Below the pieces are notes generated by a model that made no database searches, was not told the origin of the DNA, and saw only the letters and a program-made list of their open reading frames with translations. From the NCBI GenBank assembly GCA_003135495.1, contig PLBX01000299.1, forward strand, positions 1,440 through 16,218: 14,779 nucleotides of DNA, written 5' to 3'. Of the stretch, positions 8,876 to 14,779 are shown piece by piece. The DNA is from Acidobacteriaceae bacterium (GTDB lineage Bacteria > Acidobacteriota > Terriglobia > Terriglobales > Acidobacteriaceae). The position numbers were made by a program, and so were the translations under genes. How positions within the stretch are numbered: position 1 is the first letter of the stretch; every line of letters begins with the position of its first letter.

Positions 8876-8894
8876 GGCGCGGCTGAAGCGCGCC
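8876..8894. repeat. Short palindromic element with GGCTGAAGCG loop region
   Basis: GGCGCG (8876-8881) and CGCGCC (8889-8894) form a 6-bp stem around GCTGAAG. The form (GC arm, GGCTGAAG, GC arm, CCCTTCA) resembles an element I recall as frequent between acidobacterial genes. It lies about 50 bases downstream of the TreT-like stop. It could terminate that transcript, but no T-tract follows on the - strand. Confidence 0.45.
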
Positions 8895-8942
8895 CCTTCA
8901 AAGCGAAAGCGAAGCAAAAGCCAAACTTCTGCCTCGCCGAAA

Positions 8943-10364
8943 TTAGACAGTCCGTTCTCCCATGAGAATGCGGAGTAAGAGCAGCCAGCGACGGACATTT
9001 GTGGTCATGAGGAAGCTTTCTTTAACGTGCTCTCGACCGTTGCGGCCTAATTGCGCGGCGAACTCGGGATGCGTGAGCAAATAGCGGATTTGATAGGCGC
9101 AGCCTTCCACGGAATGGACCAGCGCGCCGGTCAACTTATGAATGACCTGGTTCGGAATGCCGCCTACAGCGCCGGCTATGGTCGGCTTCCCTTTCCAAAG
9201 CGCTTCGGTCACGGTCAGGCCAAAACCTTCCTTGATCGACTTCTGGATGACGATGGTGGACGCCCGCTGCAGCGCATTGATTTGAAGGGCGCACCATGGC
9301 GGCAAGTCGAGAATGATTACATCAGGATCGTTGCCTACGACCTCTTTGACCTCCTTTAACACGAGCGCGCCTTCGGGATCATCGCTGGCTCCGCCGCCGG
9401 CCAGGACGAGTTGGCAGTCGACATATTTCCGCGCCAGCTTGTAGGCCTGCACGACGCCAACCGGATCTTTCAAGCGATCGAAACGGGACACCTGAGTGAT
9501 GATGGGACGCGAGCGGTCGATGCCGAATTCATCGCAGATCTGCTGCACGTAACTATCGTCGAGTTCTTTGTTCTTCTCTGACAGAGGATCGATGCAGGGA
9601 TAAAACAAGTATTGCGGGATGGGCAATTGCCGGGCGAATGATTGCGATGAAAAAATCGCGGCATCGAATTGATCGATGAAGGGACGCAGGAAGCCCCAGA
9701 CTTGAGGATTCGGATTCGACAAATCGATGTGGCAGCGCCATACCCAGCGTCCAGGAGAATCTTTCTTGGAACGAATTAGTCCTGCGGGCTGCGGATCGTG
9801 AATAACGACTACATCTTCTTGGAACTGCATGCGCTGCCGATTCTGTTCATTGTAGGCGAGGAAGATTTCCTGGGCCGCGCGATTGAGCTGGTACTCGGTA
9901 CCGTGCAGCGCGTTGTGGAAAGCCTTCGTCACTTCAAAGAAATCGTTGCCCCCGGTGATCACATCCCAGTGCGTGGTCACTTCCAGTTCGGCGAGCATGG
10001 GTACGAGACGATTCAGCATCTCGGCCACGCCACCACCAACGGCCGTGGAGTTGACCATCTTCAGCGTCTTTCCTTTGAGCGGGCGTGCTAGAAAACGCAG
10101 CTCGTTGATTTCGGCATCACCCACGATGGGACGGTAATCATCGAAATGAGGCGCGGGCACGGGTTCGGGAGGCGTCTCCCAGGTTCGCGGAGCCTTGCGG
10201 CGCTCGGGATAAGCGGTCGCTGGTTGGCTGACCTGCGACGGCTGTTTGGTTTCTGTTTCTGATGCAAGGGTGGAGATTGATTGCTGACTGGCAGCGTTTT
10301 GCGATTTCACGAGTTTTATTCCTTCTCTATTCGCTTCGTGTTTATCAGCTTGGTCTACGGTCAT
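8943..10364 (-). CDS. TreT-type trehalose glycosyltransferring synthase (GT4 family)
   Basis: This 473-residue GT-B enzyme strongly resembles archaeal and bacterial TreT, which condenses NDP-glucose with free glucose to make trehalose reversibly. Signatures in order: VNSTAVGGGVAEML (104-117), FFEVTKAFHNALHG (142-155), VIHDPQPAGLI (187-197), WRCHIDLSNPN (209-219), ITQVSRFDRLKDP (289-301), and the GT4 donor motif EGFGLTVTEALWKGKP (379-394) with the E379/E387 pair. The first ~95 residues are Gln/Ser/Pro-rich, look disordered and are absent from archaeal TreT as I recall it. Start: ATG 10364 has only a distant AGGA. GTG 10310 (Val19) has AGAAGGA (10326-10320) at a good 9-base spacing and may be the true start, giving 455 residues. 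It is the last gene of otsA-otsB-DUF5752-treT. TreT activity is inferred from motifs; a trehalose phosphorylase-like or other glucosyltransfer reaction is the main alternative. Confidence 0.88.
   Translation of the reverse strand: MTVDQADKHEANREGIKLVKSQNAASQQSISTLASETETKQPSQVSQPATAYPERRKAPRTWETPPEPVPAPHFDDYRPIVGDAEINELRFLARPLKGKTLKMVNSTAVGGGVAEMLNRLVPMLAELEVTTHWDVITGGNDFFEVTKAFHNALHGTEYQLNRAAQEIFLAYNEQNRQRMQFQEDVVVIHDPQPAGLIRSKKDSPGRWVWRCHIDLSNPNPQVWGFLRPFIDQFDAAIFSSQSFARQLPIPQYLFYPCIDPLSEKNKELDDSYVQQICDEFGIDRSRPIITQVSRFDRLKDPVGVVQAYKLARKYVDCQLVLAGGGASDDPEGALVLKEVKEVVGNDPDVIILDLPPWCALQINALQRASTIVIQKSIKEGFGLTVTEALWKGKPTIAGAVGGIPNQVIHKLTGALVHSVEGCAYQIRYLLTHPEFAAQLGRNGREHVKESFLMTTNVRRWLLLLRILMGERTV
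10320..10326 (-). promoter_or_regulatory. Strong Shine-Dalgarno inside the annotated 5' end of the TreT-like gene
   Basis: AGAAGGA (10326-10320, - strand) lies nine bases upstream of GTG 10310, in frame at codon 19. The upstream ATG 10364 has only an AGGA about 13 bases away. This supports initiation at 10310, though both start regions encode non-conserved sequence. Confidence 0.5.
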
Positions 10365-10424
10365 CTATGAATTCGGTTCCTGTTCGATTGTTTATGTTCA
10401 ATTGCTTAAATGACAGCCTGCGGA

Positions 10425-11135
10425 TTACGTCAGCGATCGTTCTACGACGCGAACAATTTGGCGACGCACGTCTTCGAGGGTCGCAGTGTAGATATCTATC
10501 CGGTTGAGCGCCCGGGCAGTGTCGGTAAGTCCGACGTCTTCATGCAGCCACTGCGAAAAATCGTTGGACATGAGCTTGATGCGCAGACGCGCCTCGATGA
10601 AATGATGGTGGATGGAGTGGACGCTAGCTTCTCGCAGGCCTTTTACAAACTCCTGCATGCTGCCTGCAACCGTATCGGTGGGCAGCACTACGATGTCGGC
10701 GGCGCAGAAGTAGAAAGTCTCTTCGGCAATCTTGCTGGCGTCGGCATGATGGCGTTTGAGATGGTTTGCGAGTATTTCGATAAAGCGTTCGCGCAGGTCG
10801 CTGAGAGAGGTGAACTCGCGCACGTCCACGCTGGCAAGCTGTTCGGCCAGGCCGGGCTGATTACAGGCGGCCAAAGCCCAGTGCGCGAAATCGTTGGAGA
10901 ATCCCTCCCGAATGAAGTGGTGCTCCTGCAGGGTGCGGAAGGTGTGCTGAAAGATGGAATCCTCGGGGCAAGCGCGCAAACAATCCAGCAACTCGGCAAG
11001 CGTGTTCGCCTTAAGCGTGGTGATGCGCAGGAGGTGGGCCGAGGTATTGAAGTAAAAGGCTTTGACTGCTTGATGCCGAGGCGCGGTCTGGGTTCCGGTT
11101 GTGCTCTCAGTTGTAGTTGTAGTTGTCGTTGTCAT
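10425..11135 (-). CDS. DUF5752 family protein, two tandem homologous units
   Basis: This 236-residue soluble protein has no known biochemical function. I recognise the DUF5752 pattern. It consists of a Thr-rich leader (residues 2-9 all Thr, from a hexanucleotide repeat) and two copies of one unit. Unit 1 (about 27-126) starts at FYF27-29, then has SIFQH (60-64), SNDFAHW (80-86) and FTSLSDLRERFIEIL (108-122). Unit 2 (about 141-235) starts at FYF141-143, then has SIHHH (174-178), SNDFSQW (190-196) and YTATLEDVRRQIVRVV (216-231). Both look largely helical. There is no signal peptide, membrane helix or obvious catalytic motif. It lies 30 bases after otsB and 60 before the TreT-like gene, so it is very probably co-transcribed. 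A regulatory, scaffolding or glycan-binding role beside the two trehalose synthases is inference only. AGGGA (11151-11147) is a plausible but distant ribosome-binding site. Confidence 0.85.
   Translation of the reverse strand: MTTTTTTTTESTTGTQTAPRHQAVKAFYFNTSAHLLRITTLKANTLAELLDCLRACPEDSIFQHTFRTLQEHHFIREGFSNDFAHWALAACNQPGLAEQLASVDVREFTSLSDLRERFIEILANHLKRHHADASKIAEETFYFCAADIVVLPTDTVAGSMQEFVKGLREASVHSIHHHFIEARLRIKLMSNDFSQWLHEDVGLTDTARALNRIDIYTATLEDVRRQIVRVVERSLT
11109..11132 (-). repeat. Hexanucleotide microsatellite encoding a poly-Thr leader
   Basis: Four consecutive six-base units (ACAACG once, then ACAACT three times on the - strand) directly follow the ATG of the DUF5752 gene and encode Thr2-Thr9. 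Unit gain or loss would change length by two residues without a frameshift. Confidence 0.7.
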
Positions 11136-11138
11136 CTT

Positions 11139-11170
11139 TTATCTATTCCCTATCGTTATCTATCCCTATC
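11139..11170. repeat. Imperfect 16-17 bp direct repeat between otsB and the DUF5752 gene
   Basis: TTATCTATTCCCTATCG (11139-11155) is followed immediately by TTATCTATCCCTATCT (11156-11171), differing mainly by one inserted T. It covers the 30-base intergenic gap and the otsB stop codon. On the mRNA it gives repeated GATAGGGA/GATAG purine motifs, one of which supplies the AGGGA ribosome-binding site. Confidence 0.55.
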
Positions 11171-12011
11171 TAACGCCCTTATCCATTGTGTGCACTGTCT
11201 TGGCGGAATTTCGTCGTGACGCGCTGTGTTCGACACAAGTTTTCAGCCACAGACCAAGAAAATCGAGTAGCTCGTCGGGAGGTTTCAGCCAGAATCGAGC
11301 TGCCGTCTCCCGCCAAGTTGGGCGTACCAGCACGCTAATGCCGCGACCCTCCATGGCGAGGAAAGCTGCTTCGTCGGTAGTATCGTCGCCGAGGTAAGCC
11401 ACCGGGACGGCGGGACTGATTTCACTCAAGAAGGTGCGAACGGCTTCGCCTTTGTCGGCTTCAGAGGCGCGAACCTCGACTCCTCCATCAAATTCGAGCA
11501 GGTCGAGGCCGCTTTGTTCGGCAATGGGTCCCCAGCCAAGCATGACGCGGGCGCGCAGATCTTTAGCGTCTTTTTCACTCATTCCGCGCCAGTGGACTGC
11601 GATGCTGCCGGCCTTGAATTCTGCGCTATGCCGAAGTTGCTGGTGGCCGAGCCAGCGATCCGCATCCGATAAAGCATCGAGCGTTCGGTCATCGAGGCTT
11701 GGCATTTCCATGCTGCCGTCAGTTTTCATGCGTTGCAATCCGTGGATTCCCCAAACCTCGGGCCTCGGGTGAATATTTAAAAAGGGGAGAACATCGGAGG
11801 CATCGCGTCCGGAGACGACTACGACCCTGGTGCGGCAGTCTCGTACGATTTCCTGCAGGACGAGCGCTACGCCGGGATAAGGGAACGCCTGATCGCGCTG
11901 CGTGCGAAAGGGAGCGAGGGTTCCATCGTAATCGAGCAGAAGTACAGCCTCAGTTGAGGCGGCGACAGTTTGTAGAAATGGACTAAGTTCAGCTTGAACT
12001 TCTGGCCTCAA
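11166..12011 (-). CDS. otsB: Trehalose-6-phosphate phosphatase
   Basis: This HAD-superfamily phosphatase (281 residues; family about 250-280) would dephosphorylate trehalose-6-phosphate to trehalose in the cytoplasm, completing the OtsA/OtsB route. All HAD motifs are present: LLLDYDGTLAPF (24-35) with nucleophile D27 and acid/base D29, VVVVSGRD (63-70), the OtsB signature WGIHGLQ (87-93), the motif III Lys in ADKGEAV (K187), and YLGDDTTDEAAF (206-217) with D209-D210. The C-terminal ~25 residues are unconserved. The start is TTG 12011: AGAAAGGA (12028-12021) ends nine bases before it, and the nearby ATG at about 12030 is out of frame and quickly stopped. It lies 59 bases after otsA, which makes its substrate. 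A TTG start may lower its synthesis relative to otsA. Confidence 0.95.
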   Translation of the reverse strand: MRPEVQAELSPFLQTVAASTEAVLLLDYDGTLAPFRTQRDQAFPYPGVALVLQEIVRDCRTRVVVVSGRDASDVLPFLNIHPRPEVWGIHGLQRMKTDGSMEMPSLDDRTLDALSDADRWLGHQQLRHSAEFKAGSIAVHWRGMSEKDAKDLRARVMLGWGPIAEQSGLDLLEFDGGVEVRASEADKGEAVRTFLSEISPAVPVAYLGDDTTDEAAFLAMEGRGISVLVRPTWRETAARFWLKPPDELLDFLGLWLKTCVEHSASRRNSAKTVHTMDKGVR

Positions 12012-12070
12012 CTCGGGGGATCCTTTCTGTCATTGACGGGCGTCTCAAGCGGCGTCCGGAAATTTGTTTC

Positions 12071-14404
12071 TCAAGCAGCGGACACACTGGCACGAAATCT
12101 TTCCTGGCGGTCTTCGGGCTCATCCAAACGTATGTCGCAAAGTTCAGTTATGAGATCGCCGGCCCAGCGATAGATGTTATGGTCTTTGATGTTCTGACGC
12201 ATGCGATGGACTCGTAACTGTTTTTCTTCTGGGTCCATTTCGAGAGCGGCGCGGATAGCGTCGGCAGTCTGATCGATGTCATAAGGGTTTACTAGCAGAG
12301 CATCGCGCAATTCGCGCGCGGCGCCAGTAAACTGACTCAGGATCAGCACACCTCGTTCATCCTTCCTCGCGGCGAGAAATTCCTTGGCTACCAGATTCAT
12401 GCCGTCGTGCAGCGATGTAACCAGGCAAAGGTCGGCGGCGCGATAGTAGGGTTCGATCTCTTTGTGGCTGTGCTGCCGCTTGAGAAAGACGATGGGCTTC
12501 CAATTTCCGTTCTGGAAGCGCCAGTTGATGCGCTCTGTCTCTGCCTCAACTTCGGCGAGCAAGTCGTGGTAGCGCTTAATGTGAGTACGGCTCGGCGCTC
12601 CAATCTGAATGAACGTGAACTTCCCCTGATAGCTGGGATATTTCTCGAGGAAGCGCTCGATAGCGAGGAAGCGTTCAAGAATTCCTTTTGTGTAGTCGAC
12701 GCGATCGACGCCGATGCCCATATAGGTGGCTTCCACCCCCAGGCTCCGCAGGAGAGACGAACGTTTCTGGTAGCTGAAGCTGTCACTAATTGTGAGGGTC
12801 TTGCTTGTTCCATCTTTCGAATTCGCTTCCGAACTCTCTTCGACGTCGTCTCCCGTGAGGGCGACGCTGATGGGAAATGGACGAACCAAAGTGCGGTGTT
12901 CCTGCCGCAGCACGGAGAAATGCTCCCAATCGACTCGCGATTCCAGAACACGATCCACCGTCTGCAAAAAGTTATTGCAGTGCGATTGAATATGAAATCC
13001 GATCAGGTCAGCGCCGAGCAGACCATCGACCAACTGACGCTGCCACGGGCAAATCCCGAAAGCTTCTGGATTCGGCCATGGGATATGCCAGAAAATCGCA
13101 ATGCGGGCGTCAGGACGCTTTTCTTTTATCAGGCGTGGCAATAAAGCGAAGTGGTAATCCTGAACTAAAACCACAGGCTTTTCTACGCCCGCAATTTCTT
13201 CGAGAACAGCTTCGGTAAACTTGCGATTCACATCCTGATACGCCTGCCAGTCATCGGCGCGGAAGAGAGGCCGCGTGTGCGCGATGTGGCAAAGAGGCCA
13301 GAGGCCTTCATTTGCAAACCCGTAGTAGTACCCTTCTTCTTCCTCTTTCGTGAGCCACACGCGGCGCAAGGTATAGCGCGGATCTTCGGGTGGGACGCGA
13401 ATGCTGTCATGCGCGTCGACGACCTCGGCATCGGCGCTGCCGCTTCCGTGGGCGATCCAGGTTCCGTCGCAGGCATCAAGAACGGGTTCCAGAGCGGTAA
13501 CCAGACCGCTCGGCGGAACGACCACTTCAATCTCCTTACCGTTGCGCTGGTGCATGTAGGGCTCGCGATTCGAGACGACGAAGAGATGGCGATCGTTGAG
13601 ACGCGTGCGGAGCTGCACCGCGAGCCGATCCGCCGTCCACATGGATTGCGCTGTGTCCCGCAGGCGAGCTTCATTCTCAGCCGCATTGCGCGCATGAGTG
13701 AGGCTTTCGGCCATGGTGGCCACTTCGCGCGCCAGCGGGCGGAAGACATCGAGGTCCGGCGGTTCCTGCCGGAAAGATATCTTGCCGGTTCGCAGTGCGC
13801 GCATCCAAAGCGCGGCGCGGGCGATGGGTCCCGTAATGCTCCAGCGAACGATGAGCAGCGTAATGAAAACGATGAGGAAGACTTGGGCAAGCACCCGGAA
13901 AAACGTTTGTCGCCAGACCAGCAGGCTCTGGGCGCGGATATAACTCACGTCGTGGACGATGGCTAGGCCGCCGACCACCTCATCCTGACGGCGAACGGGA
14001 ACGGCTAAAATGTGGATCGGTATATCTCCCAGCCGGTCGTAGGAACTTTCCTCGCGATCTTCATTCACAGCCTTCGAGACCGCGGGAGGACTTACAGTTA
14101 GCGTTTTAGCAAGGGATGGACTTATGGCTACCAGACTGCCCTGCCGGTTATAGACAGCGACGCCCAGCAGGTTCTCCCGATTCCCAAAGCGCATCAGGAC
14201 TTTCTGCAGGTCCTTTGTGGAACCGTTATTCCAGGCTCGCTCAACGTTGCCGACAAGGCTTTCCCCTAGCATTTCGGCGCTTCCCTCAAGGTCGCTGCGC
14301 AGGGAGCGCTTCTTAGCTAGTACTTCATAGTAAGAAAACCCGGACGAAACTACAGTGATGCCCAGAATTAGAGAAACAATCAGTCGAATGCTCAACAATC
14401 GCAT
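12071..14404 (-). CDS. otsA: Trehalose-6-phosphate synthase fused to an N-terminal membrane sensor/HAMP module
   Basis: This GT20 enzyme (UDP-glucose + glucose-6-P to trehalose-6-P) sits behind a receptor-like module, 777 residues in all; plain OtsA is about 470. In order: TM1 (about 3-25), an extracytoplasmic Cache/PDC-like region (26-166; VAVYNRQGSLVA at 82-93 and GGLAIVHDVS at 145-154), TM2 (168-189), HAMP (188-241, Pro193 in SITGPIA), a charged helical linker, and GT20 (271-760). Every E. coli OtsA ligand residue I could place is kept: R280, W316, Y360, W369, D416, H440, R568, K573, D667, E675. A charged insert lies near 515-545. The start is ATG 14404, with AGAAGGG (14417-14411) six bases away and followed at once by TM1. 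An in-frame ATG at 14521 (816 residues) lies at or before the inferred transcription start. It heads the operon otsA-otsB-DUF5752-treT. Sensing is inferred; catalysis is well supported. Confidence 0.93.
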   Translation of the reverse strand: MRLLSIRLIVSLILGITVVSSGFSYYEVLAKKRSLRSDLEGSAEMLGESLVGNVERAWNNGSTKDLQKVLMRFGNRENLLGVAVYNRQGSLVAISPSLAKTLTVSPPAVSKAVNEDREESSYDRLGDIPIHILAVPVRRQDEVVGGLAIVHDVSYIRAQSLLVWRQTFFRVLAQVFLIVFITLLIVRWSITGPIARAALWMRALRTGKISFRQEPPDLDVFRPLAREVATMAESLTHARNAAENEARLRDTAQSMWTADRLAVQLRTRLNDRHLFVVSNREPYMHQRNGKEIEVVVPPSGLVTALEPVLDACDGTWIAHGSGSADAEVVDAHDSIRVPPEDPRYTLRRVWLTKEEEEGYYYGFANEGLWPLCHIAHTRPLFRADDWQAYQDVNRKFTEAVLEEIAGVEKPVVLVQDYHFALLPRLIKEKRPDARIAIFWHIPWPNPEAFGICPWQRQLVDGLLGADLIGFHIQSHCNNFLQTVDRVLESRVDWEHFSVLRQEHRTLVRPFPISVALTGDDVEESSEANSKDGTSKTLTISDSFSYQKRSSLLRSLGVEATYMGIGVDRVDYTKGILERFLAIERFLEKYPSYQGKFTFIQIGAPSRTHIKRYHDLLAEVEAETERINWRFQNGNWKPIVFLKRQHSHKEIEPYYRAADLCLVTSLHDGMNLVAKEFLAARKDERGVLILSQFTGAARELRDALLVNPYDIDQTADAIRAALEMDPEEKQLRVHRMRQNIKDHNIYRWAGDLITELCDIRLDEPEDRQERFRASVSAA

Positions 14405-14410
14405 GCATCG

Positions 14411-14417
14411 CCCTTCT
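14411..14417 (-). promoter_or_regulatory. Shine-Dalgarno that fixes the otsA start at 14404
   Basis: AGAAGGG (14417-14411, - strand) lies six bases before ATG 14404, whose product begins directly with a basic residue and a hydrophobic helix. No comparable site precedes the ATG at 14521. Confidence 0.7.
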
Positions 14418-14525
14418 ACCGCCGGAAGTTTGACGCTTTCGCGCTCTGACAGGTTGTTCGCTAAGTTCAAACGACTGTAGGAAATACCGTCGTCGTCATC
14501 CCAGTTTGTTCGCCCTGCCATATAA

Positions 14526-14531
14526 ATTATA
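14526..14531 (-). promoter_or_regulatory. Predicted -10 element of the trehalose operon
   Basis: A perfect TATAAT (14531-14526, - strand) in the context CCGTATAATTTAT. No convincing -35 is visible at 16-18 bases, which may mean an activator or an alternative sigma factor is needed. The inferred transcription start is about 14519, giving a leader of about 115 bases to ATG 14404. TATAATTTAT also occurs before the aminotransferase gene (7620-7611). Confidence 0.5.
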
Positions 14532-14779
14532 CGGCTCTGGCGGAACTCTGACGCAGCGGTCTTGGGACACCTCCAAAAAACCAGCCATTACAAGGTTTTC
14601 GACGAGGAATTTATTTTCACAGCTGTTCTCTTATGATTTTTCACAATCGATGAATGACTAAGTGCAAATGTCGTGCCAAGAGCGAGTGGTGGGATCAAGT
14701 CGTTGATACAGCGTTTTCACCGCCGTCTCCTGAAAGCCTAGGACAGTGCAAAGATGACGCCGTTCATGAAATTATTCCC

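Larger units (their letters stand above)
14405..14779. other. Non-coding stretch: otsA leader, promoter and upstream region
   Basis: The part up to about 14519 is the probable otsA leader (115 bases); no riboswitch fold was recognised. Beyond the -10 element, 14532-14779 is AT-richer in places (14600-14660) and shows no credible gene, tRNA or repeat on either strand. It may hold regulatory sites for the trehalose operon or the 5' region of a divergent gene beyond the window. Confidence 0.4.

Noticed and set aside
11109..11132. Phase-variable on/off switch in the DUF5752 gene
   Set aside because: The repeat unit is six bases, so slippage keeps the reading frame and could only change leader length.
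10410..11219. Long open frame (269 codons) on the + strand opposite the DUF5752 gene
   Set aside because: It is antisense to a recognised, duplicated protein family, has no family features of its own, and its composition mirrors the codon structure of the real gene.
12407..13144. 245-codon + strand frame opposite the GT20 domain
   Set aside because: The opposite strand encodes conserved OtsA active-site motifs throughout this region; the antisense frame has no recognisable domain.
14532..14779. Possible small gene or RNA upstream of otsA
   Set aside because: No open frame of useful length with a start and ribosome-binding site, and no convincing tRNA-like or riboswitch-like fold could be traced by eye.
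1..14779. CRISPR array, prophage or insertion sequence
   Set aside because: No regularly spaced repeats, no transposase or integrase motifs, and no target-site duplications were seen.

Overview
The window looks like chromosomal DNA of an Acidobacteriota bacterium, probably Terriglobia of the Koribacter/Sulfotelmatobacter type. This is an inference from the gene repertoire and from short GC-rich palindromes between genes that resemble elements scattered through such genomes. No mobile element, RNA gene or CRISPR array is visible.

Layout. Bases 1-5260 (+ strand) hold the distal part of a tripartite RND efflux operon: the C-terminus of an MdtB-like permease, a complete MdtC-like permease overlapping it by ATGA, and a NodT/OprM-type outer-membrane lipoprotein, closed by a strong hairpin. 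All remaining genes are on the - strand. Bases 5411-8757 hold three probably separate genes: a two-domain VOC protein, a PLP-dependent class I aminotransferase, and a GtrB/DPM1-type polyprenyl-phosphate glycosyltransferase. Their intergenic gaps carry palindromic elements. The aminotransferase and glycosyltransferase each have a perfect TATAAT only 9-12 nt before the start codon, which suggests leaderless or nearly leaderless mRNAs.

Bases 8943-14404 hold the most interesting part, an apparent four-gene trehalose operon transcribed from a TATAAT near 14530: a trehalose-6-phosphate synthase (OtsA) fused behind a membrane sensor module (TM, extracytoplasmic Cache-like region, TM, HAMP), trehalose-6-phosphate phosphatase (OtsB), a DUF5752 protein built from two copies of one ~100-residue unit, and a TreT-type trehalose glycosyltransferase with a long low-complexity N-terminus. 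Two biochemically distinct trehalose routes thus appear to sit in one operon with a duplicated protein of unknown function. The first enzyme has the architecture of a receptor. The inferred model is osmotic or envelope-stress-gated trehalose synthesis at the membrane, with DUF5752 as a possible partner of the synthases.

Two start codons deserve revision: otsA (14404 rather than 14521) and the TreT-like gene (possibly GTG at 10310 rather than ATG at 10364). Both are argued from Shine-Dalgarno placement.
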